Shown: positions 50,099 through 61,502, counted from the first letter of the stretch. The stretch is DNA of 64,000 nucleotides from Epithemia pelagica (GCA_946965045.2 OX337234.1:3658001-3722000); one strand, 5' to 3'. Numbers and translations are program-made. Notes: generated by a model not told the origin, from the letters alone.

Positions 50099-50604
50099 CT
50101 AGCATCGGAAAAGGGAACCCAAAACCCAATAATATCAATCTCATTGTACATGATTGTACATGATAACATATAAAATACACGAAACGTACTCGTACCTCGT
50201 ACTCGTACCTCGTGCCCTTTACCTTTTACTCGTACCTTTTACCTTTGCTGATTTTTCCGGCTCTTCACATTCTTAGTTCCCTTTTCTCTATGCTTCCTTC
50301 AAACGTAATATATATTTCATCTTTCATCTTGGAAGCGTCGAGAGTCGAGAATTGTTCCTGACTGATCTTGAGAACATAGAAGAAAAACAGTGAGGAACAA
50401 TTGAGTCGAGGTTCTGGTTGGGTGATCTTTAAATCACAGAGAGGGGTTAATAAGTGTACGGGAACATGAAGAATGAGGATGTGGTTGTCGCCGCTCTATA
50501 CTCCCCAGCCCTCGGACATGTTGTCCGTCCCTGCAATGGGTCCATAACTTTTAGAACGACTGCTCATTATACACATTATTTGTTATTTGGATTGACCATG
50601 AGCC
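50099..50604. other. Upstream region of the family gene at 50605, no gene seen
   Basis: It contains short repeats of CTCGTAC/CTTTTAC near 50190-50245. An ATG at 50598 opens an eight-codon upstream frame (MSHANEPH) that overlaps the main start in another frame and might dampen translation, which is inference. Confidence 0.5.
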
Positions 50605-52299
50605 ATGCAAACGAACCACACTAACGACGACGACATCGATCAATGGCTGTTGGATGCGGAACGATTGCTCGGTCATGAGAATCGAGATCAGCACCATCAA
50701 GACGCGTACCAACACAATGGACTTTCCATTCACCGTCGTCCTGTCATTGGATCTGCAGAGACTGCCATGTTCCGGCCTCCTGCTGGACATTCTACGTCAC
50801 TGGGTAGTAGTACGCCGACGTTCACACCAGCAACAGCCACAAGACTCCCCACGTCGGCGGTGGACAGCAGTCTAGTTGCACCTCAGTTCGCACCAAATAC
50901 TCTCCAAGCTCCATCCACAGGACAAGCAGCAGATGTATGCACTCAATTCCCTGATCTCATTCGAAGTCATGTGGATGAAATTATTCGATCTAGCACCTTT
51001 CCGATGGAAGAAAAGGAAGCTTACATGGAAGCAGTGACTCGAGACGAAGCTCTAATTCCGACAGAATCAGACCCTATCCAATACGTTCGCTTCTGCAACT
51101 ACGATCTCTGGGCCGGAGCACGGCGGCTCTGTGTGTATTGGACCGAACGGCTCAAGTTATTTGGCCCCCAACGGGCCTTTTTACCGCTCACAATCACAGG
51201 AACCGGGGCGTTGGATCCATCCGATGTACTGGCCTTTCATATTGGCTTCGCCAGTGTCCTACCGTGTACAAAATGTGGCAAATTAGTGATTTGGTTTGAT
51301 CGACGAAAGCTGATACCAACCGTATCCGTGGAGAATCGTCTGCGCTGTCTCTTTTACTTGAATCACATTCTGACCGAGAATGATCGCAATCATTTGGATG
51401 GAGGAGCCATGGCCATTAGTGTATTTGTGACACCACGACTGCATGCCATGGACTTGATCTGGAGGAAACGGGCTGGTCATCTTCTCCGTGCCGTGTTTCC
51501 ACTCAAACTTGAGGTCCATTTGTTGAATGTACCACACAAGAAAAAGCCTCATTTGGTCACGGAGATGGTGAATGCGTTTCTGGACTTTATGCGCCGGTAT
51601 CTAAGTGGTGGAACGACTTCGCTGCATGTACATACACAACACGAATCAGGCCAAATGCTTCAGATATTATTATCATTGGGATTGACCAAAAAAGGCATTC
51701 CCCTCTTTTTCAATGGGGAATGGAAGTATGAACATTTTACCACTTGGTGCGAGAGACGTAAAGAAATGGAACAACGATCTCACTTTCTCCGTCTAATGGT
51801 TGAGCCATTACAAGACGAAGGAGGTGGTGCAATAGAGCAAGACCAAAGAGGAGCAACATCCTCTTCTTGTTGTACAGACTTGTGGGACGCTGCCAAAAAT
51901 AAGAAACGAAAACATGGTACGGATACGGAAACAAAATATGTCGCCTTCTCATCATTTTCGTCCACCTCATGTTTTGTTGCGCTTTCTACACACACAGACA
52001 GCGACGACGACAATGCTGCTTCCGATGGGCAGCAAGCTTCATCAACGGCCGATGGTAATACTAAGAAAACTGGCCGAAAACCTACGAAACGACGAATTGC
52101 CGACATTTTGCATTCGCGTCGAAAGCGTGAACAAAAGCGTGAAGAAACCTTGGCACTCAAGGAAGAACACAAGAGATTGGTGGAAGAAAATCAACGTCTC
52201 AAGGAGGAACATGAACGATTGAATGAGCTAGTCTTGAAGGCAAACACTGCCGTTACACAAACCATCGTCAAGAGCACCATGCGTTTGTTTGATGAATAA
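50605..52299 (+). CDS. CRAL-TRIO-like protein with atypical C-terminal bZIP (family member 2)
   Basis: This 564-residue protein has an ATG at 50605. A 110-residue leader (DDIDQWLLDAERLLG, then Pro/Thr-rich) precedes the shared core at ~110-400: DVCTQFPDLIRSHVDEII, ESDPIQYVRFCNYDLWAGAR, RLKLFGPQRAFLPLTITGTG, FDRRKLIP, AVFPLKLEVHLLNVPH and FNGEWKYEHFTTWCERRKEM. At ~495 a basic region (KRRIADILHSRRKR) begins. Arg508 is nine residues before Leu518, followed by Leu525, Leu532 and Leu539. Asp500 stands where bZIPs have Asn, exactly as in the 2831-4921 paralogue. The bZIP assignment is strong on spacing, and the CRAL-TRIO resemblance is moderate. A transcription factor role in the nucleus with a lipid-binding-like sensor domain is inferred. 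It is shorter than member 1 because the Ser/Gln linker is small. Confidence 0.82.
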   Translation: MQTNHTNDDDIDQWLLDAERLLGHENRDQHHQDAYQHNGLSIHRRPVIGSAETAMFRPPAGHSTSLGSSTPTFTPATATRLPTSAVDSSLVAPQFAPNTLQAPSTGQAADVCTQFPDLIRSHVDEIIRSSTFPMEEKEAYMEAVTRDEALIPTESDPIQYVRFCNYDLWAGARRLCVYWTERLKLFGPQRAFLPLTITGTGALDPSDVLAFHIGFASVLPCTKCGKLVIWFDRRKLIPTVSVENRLRCLFYLNHILTENDRNHLDGGAMAISVFVTPRLHAMDLIWRKRAGHLLRAVFPLKLEVHLLNVPHKKKPHLVTEMVNAFLDFMRRYLSGGTTSLHVHTQHESGQMLQILLSLGLTKKGIPLFFNGEWKYEHFTTWCERRKEMEQRSHFLRLMVEPLQDEGGGAIEQDQRGATSSSCCTDLWDAAKNKKRKHGTDTETKYVAFSSFSSTSCFVALSTHTDSDDDNAASDGQQASSTADGNTKKTGRKPTKRRIADILHSRRKREQKREETLALKEEHKRLVEENQRLKEEHERLNELVLKANTAVTQTIVKSTMRLFDE

Positions 52300-53220
52300 G
52301 GAGTACTTCAGAATGATTTCGAGTTGTCGCTGCAACAAGACACAATTATCATCTTCTTTCATGCTCGAAAGAATCTGTAATCACAGAGAGGCTTTTGCAC
52401 GACAACGAGGAAAGGTAGATAGAAGGCTCCACTGGAAGAGGTATTCGCCAGTGTCATTGGATTTTTCTCCCATGGCCAAAACCAGTTCACTTGTTATCGG
52501 TAATCGTAGATTCAAGGAAGCACCAGGAATCGTAACCAACGGACAAATCCTCACCTTCAATGAAAATGAGATGGGGTCTGCATCGCAGAGCGGCGAAAAA
52601 GGCTTATCGCACGTATGGCATGCATAGTTTCCGCGACGGATTCTCCTGCCATAGCGAGTCACGTACTTGATCCAGTCGTGGATGACCACCAGGATGTACG
52701 TGCGACCCATAGAATACTATCAGCGACCAAACAGAATGACGTAAAATTGACGAACACCATCGTTCCGTAACAACCACAACCAAACAACCACCAATGGTCT
52801 CTCGATAGGCATTATAGAATGTCAGCTATCTCAGCTCTGGATCTGGCTTCAGAGGTTCCAACTGCCTCGGTCGGTCAGTGCAAAAACTTGAGGAATTCGG
52901 TGACAGACTTGCTGATTGAGCTATACTCTGTTTGTCGGCCTTGGTTCAAGGTGTTCCGGCTATCAATCATTGACAAGATCAATAGACCTTCTTTGATGTG
53001 GCCTTTGTCAATAGTCATCATGAATGGTCAGGGGCACCTGCAAATTCTAAGGTCAGAGTCGAATTCTATTATTATACACAGTTGGAAGTTGGTGCGCAGT
53101 CAATGTTACCTAAAAGCGTAGGTATACCCTCTAGTCATACAGATCACATAGTTGAATGGGCGGCAGATTTTTACTAGATGTCAAAAGTTTTCATCTTCTT
53201 CATTTACACCACCATAGCGG
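52300..53220. other. Convergent intergenic region, no gene seen
   Basis: This is the 3' flank of two convergent genes. The frames present (for example plus 52819-53121) have no protein-like features. Confidence 0.5.
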
Positions 53221-56200
53221 CTAATATATCAAATGTCTCATTGGAAACTGACGAGTCTGCCATGTATCGAATACCGAAAATGCAAGGCATCCCGCTGCCC
53301 GAAACTGGATCGTGGCAGTAGTACTTACTGGAGTCGTGACATTCACCGTCCCAAACGCACGAGCCGTCACAGTGTAGACAACAAGAGGTCCCCTGATGAG
53401 AGGAGTGGGAGGTTCCAAGAGTAGACCAAAGGGTGGAAGGTTGCTGGACGACAAAGTGGTACTGATTTTACGTCCCAGCACAGTCGAAAGGACCAAGCTA
53501 TACTCCACACGAGTAACGGACGACGCATGATCGGGACGAAACCGGGGAACCAACAACTGAGAAACGACCCAACCACAAGGATAGGTCTCCTCTGAGGTGA
53601 CCTGTTGAACAATCTCGGTACCTCCCTTGGAATTCTCAATGACAAAATAGTCAATTTGTGGTAATGGTGGTTCTTCTTCTTGCAAGGATGGAGTCATTGT
53701 GGTACTCAGTGGTATACTGGGAGACTCCGAGGGCAATGACGACGTTGGTTCCAATGATGGGAAATCACTGGGAGACTGCGAAGGTTCGGCTGACAGAATG
53801 AAACTCGGTGGTGTTGATGGGGCAAGCGACGGCTCCATGGATGGATTGAAACTCGGCAATAGACTTGGTTCTGTCGTGGGAATGTCAGCGGGCGGTTGAT
53901 CACTGGGAGACTGCGAAGAATCGGCTGACAAAATAAAACTAGGTGGTGTTGACGGGACAAGCGACGGCTCCATGGTAGGATTTGAGCTCGGCAATAGACT
54001 TGGTTCTGTCGTGGGAATGTCAGGGGGCGGAGATGAAGGTTCCAAGGACGGTTGATCACTGGGAGACTGCGAAGGATCGGCTGGCCAAATAAAACTAGGT
54101 GGTGTTGATGGGACAAGCGACGGCTCCATGGTAGGATTTGAGCTCGGCAATGGACTTGGTTCTGTCGTGGGATGATCGGACGGCTGAGATGATGGTCGAC
54201 TCGATGCAGCGGGATATGGTGACGGGTATTCTGACGGTAACTCTGACGTAGGTGATGAAAAAGAGTCGCTTGTATTTGGTGGCTGGAGATCGAAGGGAGA
54301 TGCACTTGGTTTGTCGATTGGAGACGGACTTGGACTATCACTAGGAATTTTACTCGGTTCTTTGCTCGGGCTACTGCTTGGGTTGAACGAAGGGATATCG
54401 CTTGGCTGGATCGAGTCTGGCCCAGTAGGAAGTGGTGTTGTGGGTTCTGTCTCGGGGGCCTTGGTGGGTCGACTGGATGGTTCGTTACTGGGCTGGGACA
54501 AAAGGCTCGGAGGAGTCGACGGGAGCAAGCTTGGAGATGAACTCGGATTCATGCTTGGAATTCCCGAAGGGCTATTCGACGGTGTGTTGCTAGAGTCGCT
54601 ACTTGGAGAGGAGCTCGGAAGATTGGTGGGGTTAGCTGATGGAGAAGCGGAAGGAACATCAGTTGGAGATGCCGAGGGCGGTGCTGTGCTGGGAAAGGTC
54701 GAAGGTCTAGCGCTAGAGACTGAACTGGGAGTTCCAGTAGGGAAACTAGAAGGATATATTGATGGCTCCAAAGATGGCTTGTTTGTTGGCAAAACTGAGG
54801 GGACACCGCTTGGTGACATGGTTGGCTTCTCACTCGGAATCGATGACGGAGAATTAGAAGGATGAGAGCTCAGTGATTTCGACGGGGGCAAGCTTGGCGA
54901 TGAGCTCGGAACGATGGAGGGACTGCTACTAGGAGACCGCGAAGGCCGTGAACTTGGGTTGTCTATCGGCGAAACCGAAGGGATACTGCTAGGTGGCATG
55001 CTCGGTTTCTCATTCGGAATCAATGACGGAGATTCAGAAGGTAAAGTGCTTGGCAATGAACTGGAAAGTTTGGACGGATTGATGCTCGGAAACCCTGATG
55101 GTTCCGAATTTGGTTCATTTCTTGGGGAGAGGGAAGGGGCACTGCTAGGCCACAAGCTTGGCTGATCGCTCGGATTCCAAGACGGGATTTGTGATGGTAT
55201 TGAGCTTGGTGAGTTCGATGGCAGCAAACTTGGCCATGAACTGGGCGCAATGGAAGGAAGGCTGTTTGGAAATAGTGATGGTTCCGAACTAGGGTCTCTT
55301 GTTGGAGAAGATGAGGGTTGACCGCTTGGAGAAATGCTTGGGTTGTCGTTTTGAGTCGATACCGGCAAGGGGGAGGGTAACAATGTAGGGAGTAGACTGG
55401 CTTCATTTGACGGGAAAACACTAGGCAATATACTCGGGCGTTCGCTATCGTTCACAGACGGCTGAAATGTCGGCAGTACGGTAGGACTTGAGCTTGGCTC
55501 TTCTAGTTGTTCCGTAGGTCGCGTTGACGGTAGCGAACTTGTAGGATGTTCGGATGGTTGATGTGATGGAGCGCTGGACGGTCTAATGCTCATTGGGTTT
55601 CCAGAAGGACTTGTACCTACAGAAGGAAGGGAACTGGGAAACGAGCTCGGCAACAAGGTTGGAGACTCCGTCTTTCGTGGGCTGGTGGTTGGCGACCCGG
55701 TCGGAGCTTCGGTTCCGGGGAATGACCGAGTGTCGCTGGGAGAGTCCGTTAGTTCGTCGTTTGGACTGTTGGAGGGCAGCACTGAGGGTGAATTGGTAGC
55801 GTCAATCGAGGGGAATTCCGTCGGTAGAAAGCTCGGATTGCTACTGGGCTTATCGGATGGACTCGAGCTGGGAATCGTCGTTGGTTCGATACTTGGTTCC
55901 AAGGAGGATGGCCGATCCGACAGTTTGACAGACGGCAGCTCGCTAAGCATGTTGGACGGGACGGTGTCATTGTCGGATCGAAGCTGCTACGATCACTCGG
56001 CCACCGAGGCCGATTCCATGGTCGAGTCCATGTCTTTGTCGGACCCATCTGCTTCATAATGATTTTGAAATACGTTCATGAATCCCTTTTCTTGACCGAA
56101 ATTCGGAGAAGCCATATCTGAACCGCTTCCATCTTCTGTGTTTGTGCTTTCCACGGTGTCCTCCTTGGGAGAAAACACAGTATCGTGATTGGTGTTACCG

Positions 56201-57822
56201 TCTTTTGTCATGGATGAGAATGACGAGGGATCACCACCAATTCCATCCCCCATGTCGAAACCAACGCCAAAGACATTACTGGTCCCCTCTACTGCAGATG
56301 TTCTGTCGTTGTTGGTATTGTTCCGTGCTGTCGTCGAAGTGGTGGTAGATGGGAAATTGGTCGTGACACGAGACGTCGTGTTGCTGGCCAATGTTGTTGC
56401 ATCGTCCGTCACTTCAAAGGTACCCTCTTCATCTTGTTCGAGTTCATCAAACAAGACAGTGCAGGAATCACACAGGTATCGGGCGGTCAGGTTGCATTGC
56501 AACACACCAAACGTCCCATCATAGGGCACCAACAGGGAACAACACGGAAACATCTCATTGCGTTCCCTGTCGCAGTCCAGCTCGACAGTGGTAAGAACAC
56601 GCTGAAACGAACGGTCACAACCGCCCAGGACTTGCATGTACGTGGAATGAAACAAGTCTTGCATCCAGGCACCTTCGTCCCAGTAAAGGGGGCGGAAGTC
56701 GCCTTGTTGGGAATGTAACAAGAAATCCACGGTAAATTCGCCCGTTTGATCCGTTTTGTCCGTGACAGTGGCACACTCATAAAAAGGTGTTGTTGTTACC
56801 ACTGCGGGAGGTTGTTCGACCACATACATGGCACCCGCTATAACCGATGCGGTAGCCACGGCTGCCACAGCTGTCGCACTCATCGCGACTCCCGTCGTGG
56901 TAACCGCAGTGGTGGCAGCCGCGGCCGATGCGGCAGCGACACTTGCCGAGGTACTCGCTGAGAGATTGGGGCGTAAATCCAACCACAATAGAATGCAACA
57001 AACTGTGAGCTACAACACGGCCCGTCCCAACGCCACACACACAAACAAACGTACCGGCGGCTGCCGATCCAGCCGCATTATTGGCGGCCGCCACAGCCAT
57101 TTGTTGAAGGGCGACTTGCATTCTAGTACCAAAGACAACAGCAGAAAGCAGATCAACCCAAACAAACTGTGAGTCACGCAATGTATTCTCCAAAGAACTC
57201 TTCTCGCCAAAAATGACAACACGGTAGATGTCCTCAAGTTATTTGGAATGTGCAAGTCGATCAAGAGCGTGTTTAGTGCTCACACATAGAACCAGAAAAG
57301 GAGGCAACACCACAAAAACAGCCACACCACGTTCCATGGCATGGAGTATACTTACTGAGATGAGGACGTTGTTGATGCCGCCACACTGGTACTACTTTGC
57401 GTCGTTGTTGTGGTCGTTTCCTGAATCATGCCGGCGGCGACAATCCCATCGTCTTCGTCCACCACCGCATTGTTGTTGTTATCACGACTGAGTTTGCCGA
57501 GCATGGTACCCAAGGTCATGGTAGTAGGGGCCAAGACACCCCACAAGTGTCGCGACCGTGCTTCTTCTTTGTCTTGCGCCATCCGTTGGGATCGTTGTTT
57601 CATGCTGTCGACGGAATCATTGTCATTGTCTACCTGTCGTAAGGACAAGGAAAAGGGGGAACACTCCTCCGTTTTGGCTTCTTCTTCTTCTTCTTCGTCG
57701 TCGTCGTCGTCCTCCTCCTCTTCCTCATGGATTCGAGCCAAGGCACTGGAAAACCCCAAACCGGACAGACTGTCGACAAAGGAGGAGGAAGAATCGTCCT
57801 GCATCCAAGACTGTGATTTCAT
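53221..57822 (-). CDS. Type II membrane protein with PSxxPS stalk, four exons
   Basis: The spliced model has exons 57822-57356, 57122-57055, 56957-56074 and 55983-53221 (467, 68, 884 and 2763 nt), all joined in phase with GT-AG borders. It gives 1,393 residues from an ATG at 57822. Residues 1-155 are acidic with a run of Glu/Asp (cytosolic). Residues ~157-225 are Ala/Thr-rich, and 200-225 form the single membrane anchor. Residues ~226-380 are a Cys-containing outer domain (PFYECATV, VLGGCDRSFQRV, MFPCCSLLVPYDG, LCDSCTVLF), followed by Thr/Asn-rich sequence. Residues ~486-1210 are a PSxxPS stalk with irregular spacers. Residues ~1215-1393 are a C-terminal domain. It is probably a cell-surface or frustule-associated protein. 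The two large frames look like separate genes unless the 90-base intron is recognised. Confidence 0.75.
55984..56073 (-). other. Intron 3 of the PSxxPS membrane protein gene
   Basis: It runs from the GTATTT donor to the GTAGCAG acceptor, 90 nt, phase 0. It joins GFMN to LRSDNDTVPSN and removes an in-frame TGA. It is the least certain of the three introns because the donor is weak. Confidence 0.65.
56958..57054 (-). other. Intron 2 of the PSxxPS membrane protein gene
   Basis: It has a GTACGT donor and a pyrimidine-rich CCCCAATCTCTCAG acceptor, 97 nt, phase 1. Splicing keeps an Ala-rich reading (GSAAAASTSASVAAAS) across the joint. Confidence 0.85.
57123..57355 (-). other. Intron 1 of the PSxxPS membrane protein gene
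   Basis: It has a consensus GTAAGTAT donor and an acceptor after TTGTCTTTGGTACTAG, 233 nt, phase 2. It joins TTSSSQ to MQVALQQM. Confidence 0.85.
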
Positions 57823-57854
57823 GACAGACTGACCGAGTCAAAGAAGAAGACGAA

Positions 57855-58115
57855 ATGGATACCGAAACGAGGGATTGGATCGATCCGCAGGAACTATGCG
57901 ATGGCCCCCTGTCCTCCTGGTGTTCCTGTGTTTGCTGCCAAAATTTTGAGTTTTTGGCCAAGTCCGACTTTGGAGAAGAGGAATCTTGGCAATTCATCGT
58001 TCGAGGCTCTCCAGGTTTTCTTGCATTGTATCTCCCTCCGCACCTAATTCGCCTACAGATTCGGTTCATAGTTCACACTTTGGGAGAACGGTACCGAGAA
58101 CGTAGAAAACGGTGA
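57855..58115 (+). CDS. Short hypothetical ORF head-to-head with the PSxxPS membrane protein gene
   Basis: The 86 codons start at an ATG 32 bp from the start of the divergent gene. The frame reads MDTETRDWIDPQELCDGPLS with paired Cys (CSCVCCQNF) and ends GERYRERRKR at TGA. The stop lies in CG|GTGAGT, a good splice donor, so this may be a first exon whose partners were not found. A competing 98-codon minus frame (58369-58073) overlaps its end. No family is recognised. Confidence 0.35.
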   Translation: MDTETRDWIDPQELCDGPLSSWCSCVCCQNFEFLAKSDFGEEESWQFIVRGSPGFLALYLPPHLIRLQIRFIVHTLGERYRERRKR

Positions 58116-58388
58116 GTTTCACTAGGCAGGATTGCCATGTGGATGTGGCACTTCGCACCTCTATTGATCGTGTTCTTGGGATCACTGGGGATGGACAGAG
58201 TTGAATTTTCGAACAATATGCCTGAATTCTTACTACCCGTCGGCACAGATGTGGCGCACTGAAAGAGTAGCTGATTCCCGTTCATGGACAGAAACCGTAG
58301 AGGACAATAGCTTGAAGTCGTGAAGATGACATTACTGAAACAGAAATAACATTGGCCGGGACGCGACATTTTCACACAAAAAGCACAC

Positions 58389-60318
58389 TTATTGAGGACA
58401 CTGCGTTCGTTGTTCGTGCGTGACTAGCACCAACTTGCGATATCGGAAAATCAAATGTCCAAAATGCTTGGGGTCTTCCAGTGATAGGGCTTTGGGAACG
58501 TGAACTTTTCTTTCCTGGAGGTCTTTGTGCACAGCTACGAATTCTCCATCCACAACAGTGTACTTCAATGGGTCGCGCTTGTCCACTTGCATATTTGTAT
58601 AGCTACATAAATGACACTTGCCATTTTGGTCCAACTGGCCACAGAGACTACTCCCACGAGCAATGCGACAAAAACGACAATGTTGAAGCTTGTTGTCGTC
58701 TTGGAACAAACAAATCCTGCAACGGTCGCAAAATAAAACATTCTGTCTCATGATACCGGCAATACCACATTTGGGACATTGATGGCTCATGTTTCCGTTG
58801 AGCTCGCTTTTGTGAATTGTACTCTGACAATCATTGAGCTTCTTATCCAAGAGGCACCAAGGAATACCCAGCTTGCACTTTTCAAAAAACAAATGCTCAG
58901 CTCCTCCCAACATGGCCGATGTGATGAACATCCAATCATACTCCGTCACCTGAGTATAATCCCACTCTCCATTCTCGGACAGCACGACCTCCATCTGGCG
59001 TAGGACAATGGTTCTTGCCATTTTTAGAATATCCCGAGACATTAGTTCATCAAAACCTTCCATCTGTTTCGCCAGATCGTAATAGGCAAATATCTCGTTC
59101 ATTGGTTTTGCTAGTTGGTCCACTTCCTTTGGACTGGTAAAACGGCGAAATGCTTCTTCAATACTGTCACTTTGCAGCTCCATGAATCCAGAATGTATGG
59201 ATCGTAATGGCCGCTTGGGACATATCATGCATTGTTCCCAATGCTTGCACATAATCCATTTTCGAATCTAGTCTTTTCGCAGAGGTCCTGAGTTGGTTCA
59301 CAATAAGCCACTCTTGAGTTGATGTTCCACCAACGCAATACGACAAGGCCGACAAAAAATGATCAAATCGATTCTCCTTTATACCTTCTTTGTACTCTTT
59401 CCTGTCTCGAATCATTTCATATGCCTTTTCATAGCGTTCTTCCTTACCGAAGGATCTCCACTGGCGACCATAATAGTCAGGTCCGAGTTTGTTTACCAGG
59501 GATTCTTCAATTTTGGTCTTGAACTCATCCAATGTCAAGTTAGACGCAACTCGGAAAATATAGGCTTTCTTTGCTGACAAGGGAATCACAACAGGCACAT
59601 TCCTGGCCATGCTCTCATAAACTGGCCTCACGGTATGTCCTACAATTTGGGAAAGCGATCCCACACGATCCGGTGTATCAAAGAGTTGTTCAATGGCTTG
59701 TGTTGTTTCATTAACGAGCACCTGCTGTTCCTCTTGAATGATCGGATCGTCAATCTTGTTGAGTAAAATGATGAGGGGAAGCCACTTGGATACCTGACGT
59801 TGAACCTTGGCGAACTCTAACACCTGAACCTGTTCTTCCGTATTGACGCCTTGCAGACCATCCACTACGACAACCACACAGTGAAACGAATGCCAGTTCT
59901 TGATGAGATAGTCCTTGTACTTGTGGCTTGTTCCAGCTTCATTGATTCCAGGTACATCAATCAACACGAGCTTCGTATCGTTTCGCATCTCAACCAGAGG
60001 TTCATCCAACGCAATTTCAAACGTCTGTTCTTGCAGTTCAGTGCTTTGACGAAGCACTGAGTTGTCTTGAGTGATTTGTTCTAGCGTATAGTTGGCCGAT
60101 CGAACGTCACCACCATGGTTCGCTCCTCCTGAGCCCTTTTTATCGATATTTTCTTGTTGCTTTGTGGATATGCGAAAGAGATTGATGCCAGCGGTGGTTC
60201 GTTTCATGGACACTTCACTGAACTTGTCTTTCAAAAGTGCGTTAAGCACTGTCGTCTTCCCGACCGATACGTTGCCAATGATGGCGACTCTGATTTCCAG
60301 ATCCGATGCGAGCTTCAT
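58389..60318 (-). pseudogene. Large zinc-ribbon GTPase, copy F, with one frameshift
   Basis: The ATG at 60318 starts MKLASDLEIRVAIIGNVSVG with the P-loop intact, then RTTAGIN, DVPGINEAG and LLNKIDD. The frame is good to about 59205 (MDYVQALGTMHDMSQ) and then runs to a TGA at 59167. The family sequence resumes in the neighbouring frame as RSIHSGFMELQSDSIEEAF and continues intact to 58389, with the Cys pairs CPKCG, CDRC, CRFC and CHLC and the tail DPKHFGHLIFRYRKLV. Everything else is well preserved, so this is a recent one-base indel or an assembly error. If real, the product is a 383-residue GTPase without ribbons. Confidence 0.85.
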
Positions 60319-60829
60319 GGTGTGATGATAGGTCGAGGGTTTGTAATTATGCTTTTTTTGTGTCTGATTTCAGTCAGGCCATCATCGAGGTCGCGGATAG
60401 AATCAGTCGTATCAAAACAGATTTTTCGGTGAAACGCAGTCCCGGATAAGTCCCGGATTATATGCTCTATTGTGATAAATGCGTGATTCCTTGCACCGTT
60501 AGAGTGTTGAGGATATGTGACCAGGCGACAAGCAGCAGCGAGCAGACGACGAGTAGCAGCGAGCAAGCAGCGACTCAAGAATGTGATTCGGAAGCAAAGG
60601 ATCCAAACTTGAATGAGGAAGATGCCGAAGCATGGACTTTAGTCCGTCGACGTGGCAAAAGCAACATTAGGCAAGATGAACAAGCAAGTGTTCATTCTAA
60701 GGAGATTCCGTAGTTCGATAAGCCTATAAAGAGTTGCTTTTACGGCACGGCTTGAGTGAGTTTCAACATAATCTCCTTAGAAATCGAAGCCTTATCTCAT
60801 ATCACAGACTGTGACGGGAACTACGGTAT
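60319..60829. other. Region between GTPase copy F and the Copia-like ORFs
   Basis: It contains the small plus ORF 60462-60713 and may include the 5' LTR and leader of the Copia-like element, but no LTR boundary or primer site could be defined. Confidence 0.4.
60462..60713 (+). CDS. Possible small upstream ORF of the Copia-like element
   Basis: The 83 codons start from an ATG. A Ser/Glu repeat (SSSEQTTSSSEQ) is followed by an acidic stretch and DAEAWTLVRRRGKSNIRQ. No domain is recognised. Its direction and position ahead of the element ORFs make a link possible. Confidence 0.35.
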   Translation: MLYCDKCVIPCTVRVLRICDQATSSSEQTTSSSEQAATQECDSEAKDPNLNEEDAEAWTLVRRRGKSNIRQDEQASVHSKEIP

Positions 60830-61501
60830 ATGAGCGAGAGACTTGAAGCGCGTTGGCAAGATATATTGGCTCAATTGGCTCGGCTGACTCTCGAGGAACA
60901 AGAAGAGGTACACGCAATTGAAGAGCGCTTTCAACAAGAATACCGAAGAAGAGAAGCTCAACACCGTCAAACGGTGGCGGCACTTGAGCGTCAACGAGAA
61001 ACGGCTCGTGACAACGCATACGACGAGTGTGAGATTCGGAAGCAACTTGTGTTTGAAAAAGCTCAAGCAAAACGTGACAGCTTGTTGAGAGAAATCCAAT
61101 ACCTCGACGAGGACAAGACACCTGCCCCAGAACCCCGGTCAACTACACCGGATCCACCGCAACCATCAAGACAGGCAACGCCAGAACCAGAGGTAAAACA
61201 GATAGCTGGGCCAAGATCCCAAAACAGTACGCCTCAATCTCAAACAAGTCATCCAGTACAAGTAGCACAGCCTCCTTCAATCGCATCGCAAAGAAACAGC
61301 CCCATCAGGTGGATCCCAATTGGAACTAGAGTGTGGGTACTCAATTCCCTCAAGTTGAAGAATCAAACCTCCACCACCTATCTTGAAGGAGTCATATCGA
61401 GACACGGTAGTTTCTACCACTTCATACGCATTTGGAATCCCTCTACGGGGAAACACGAAGAACATCGTCGACACCGAGACAGCCTAGCTGTAATCGAATA
61501 A
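60830..61501 (+). CDS. Coiled-coil first ORF of the Copia-like element
   Basis: This 223-residue protein has an ATG at 60830. Residues ~3-92 are a long charged coiled coil (LARLTLEEQEEVHAIEERFQ, QTVAALERQRETARD). Residues ~95-150 are Pro/Gln/Ser rich. Residues ~155-223 look like a small beta-barrel (WIPIGTRVWVLNSLKL, LEGVISRHGSFYHFIRIW), perhaps SH3/Tudor-like. The stop TAA is followed by one base and then the ATG of the Gag-Pol frame (TAAGATG), a +1 frame relation, which suggests coupled translation from one RNA. It is not a standard Copia part. Confidence 0.6.
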   Translation: MSERLEARWQDILAQLARLTLEEQEEVHAIEERFQQEYRRREAQHRQTVAALERQRETARDNAYDECEIRKQLVFEKAQAKRDSLLREIQYLDEDKTPAPEPRSTTPDPPQPSRQATPEPEVKQIAGPRSQNSTPQSQTSHPVQVAQPPSIASQRNSPIRWIPIGTRVWVLNSLKLKNQTSTTYLEGVISRHGSFYHFIRIWNPSTGKHEEHRRHRDSLAVIE

Positions 61502-61502
61502 G

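Noticed and set aside
53699-56059. Plus-strand frames rich in Leu/Gly/Ser opposite the second PSxxPS region
   Set aside because: They are antisense shadows of the repeat in the 53221-57822 gene, without a domain or supported start.
58073-58369. 98-codon minus ORF directly downstream of GTPase copy F
   Set aside because: It has a weak start, no family and overlaps the plus ORF 57855-58115. It could equally be 3' UTR.
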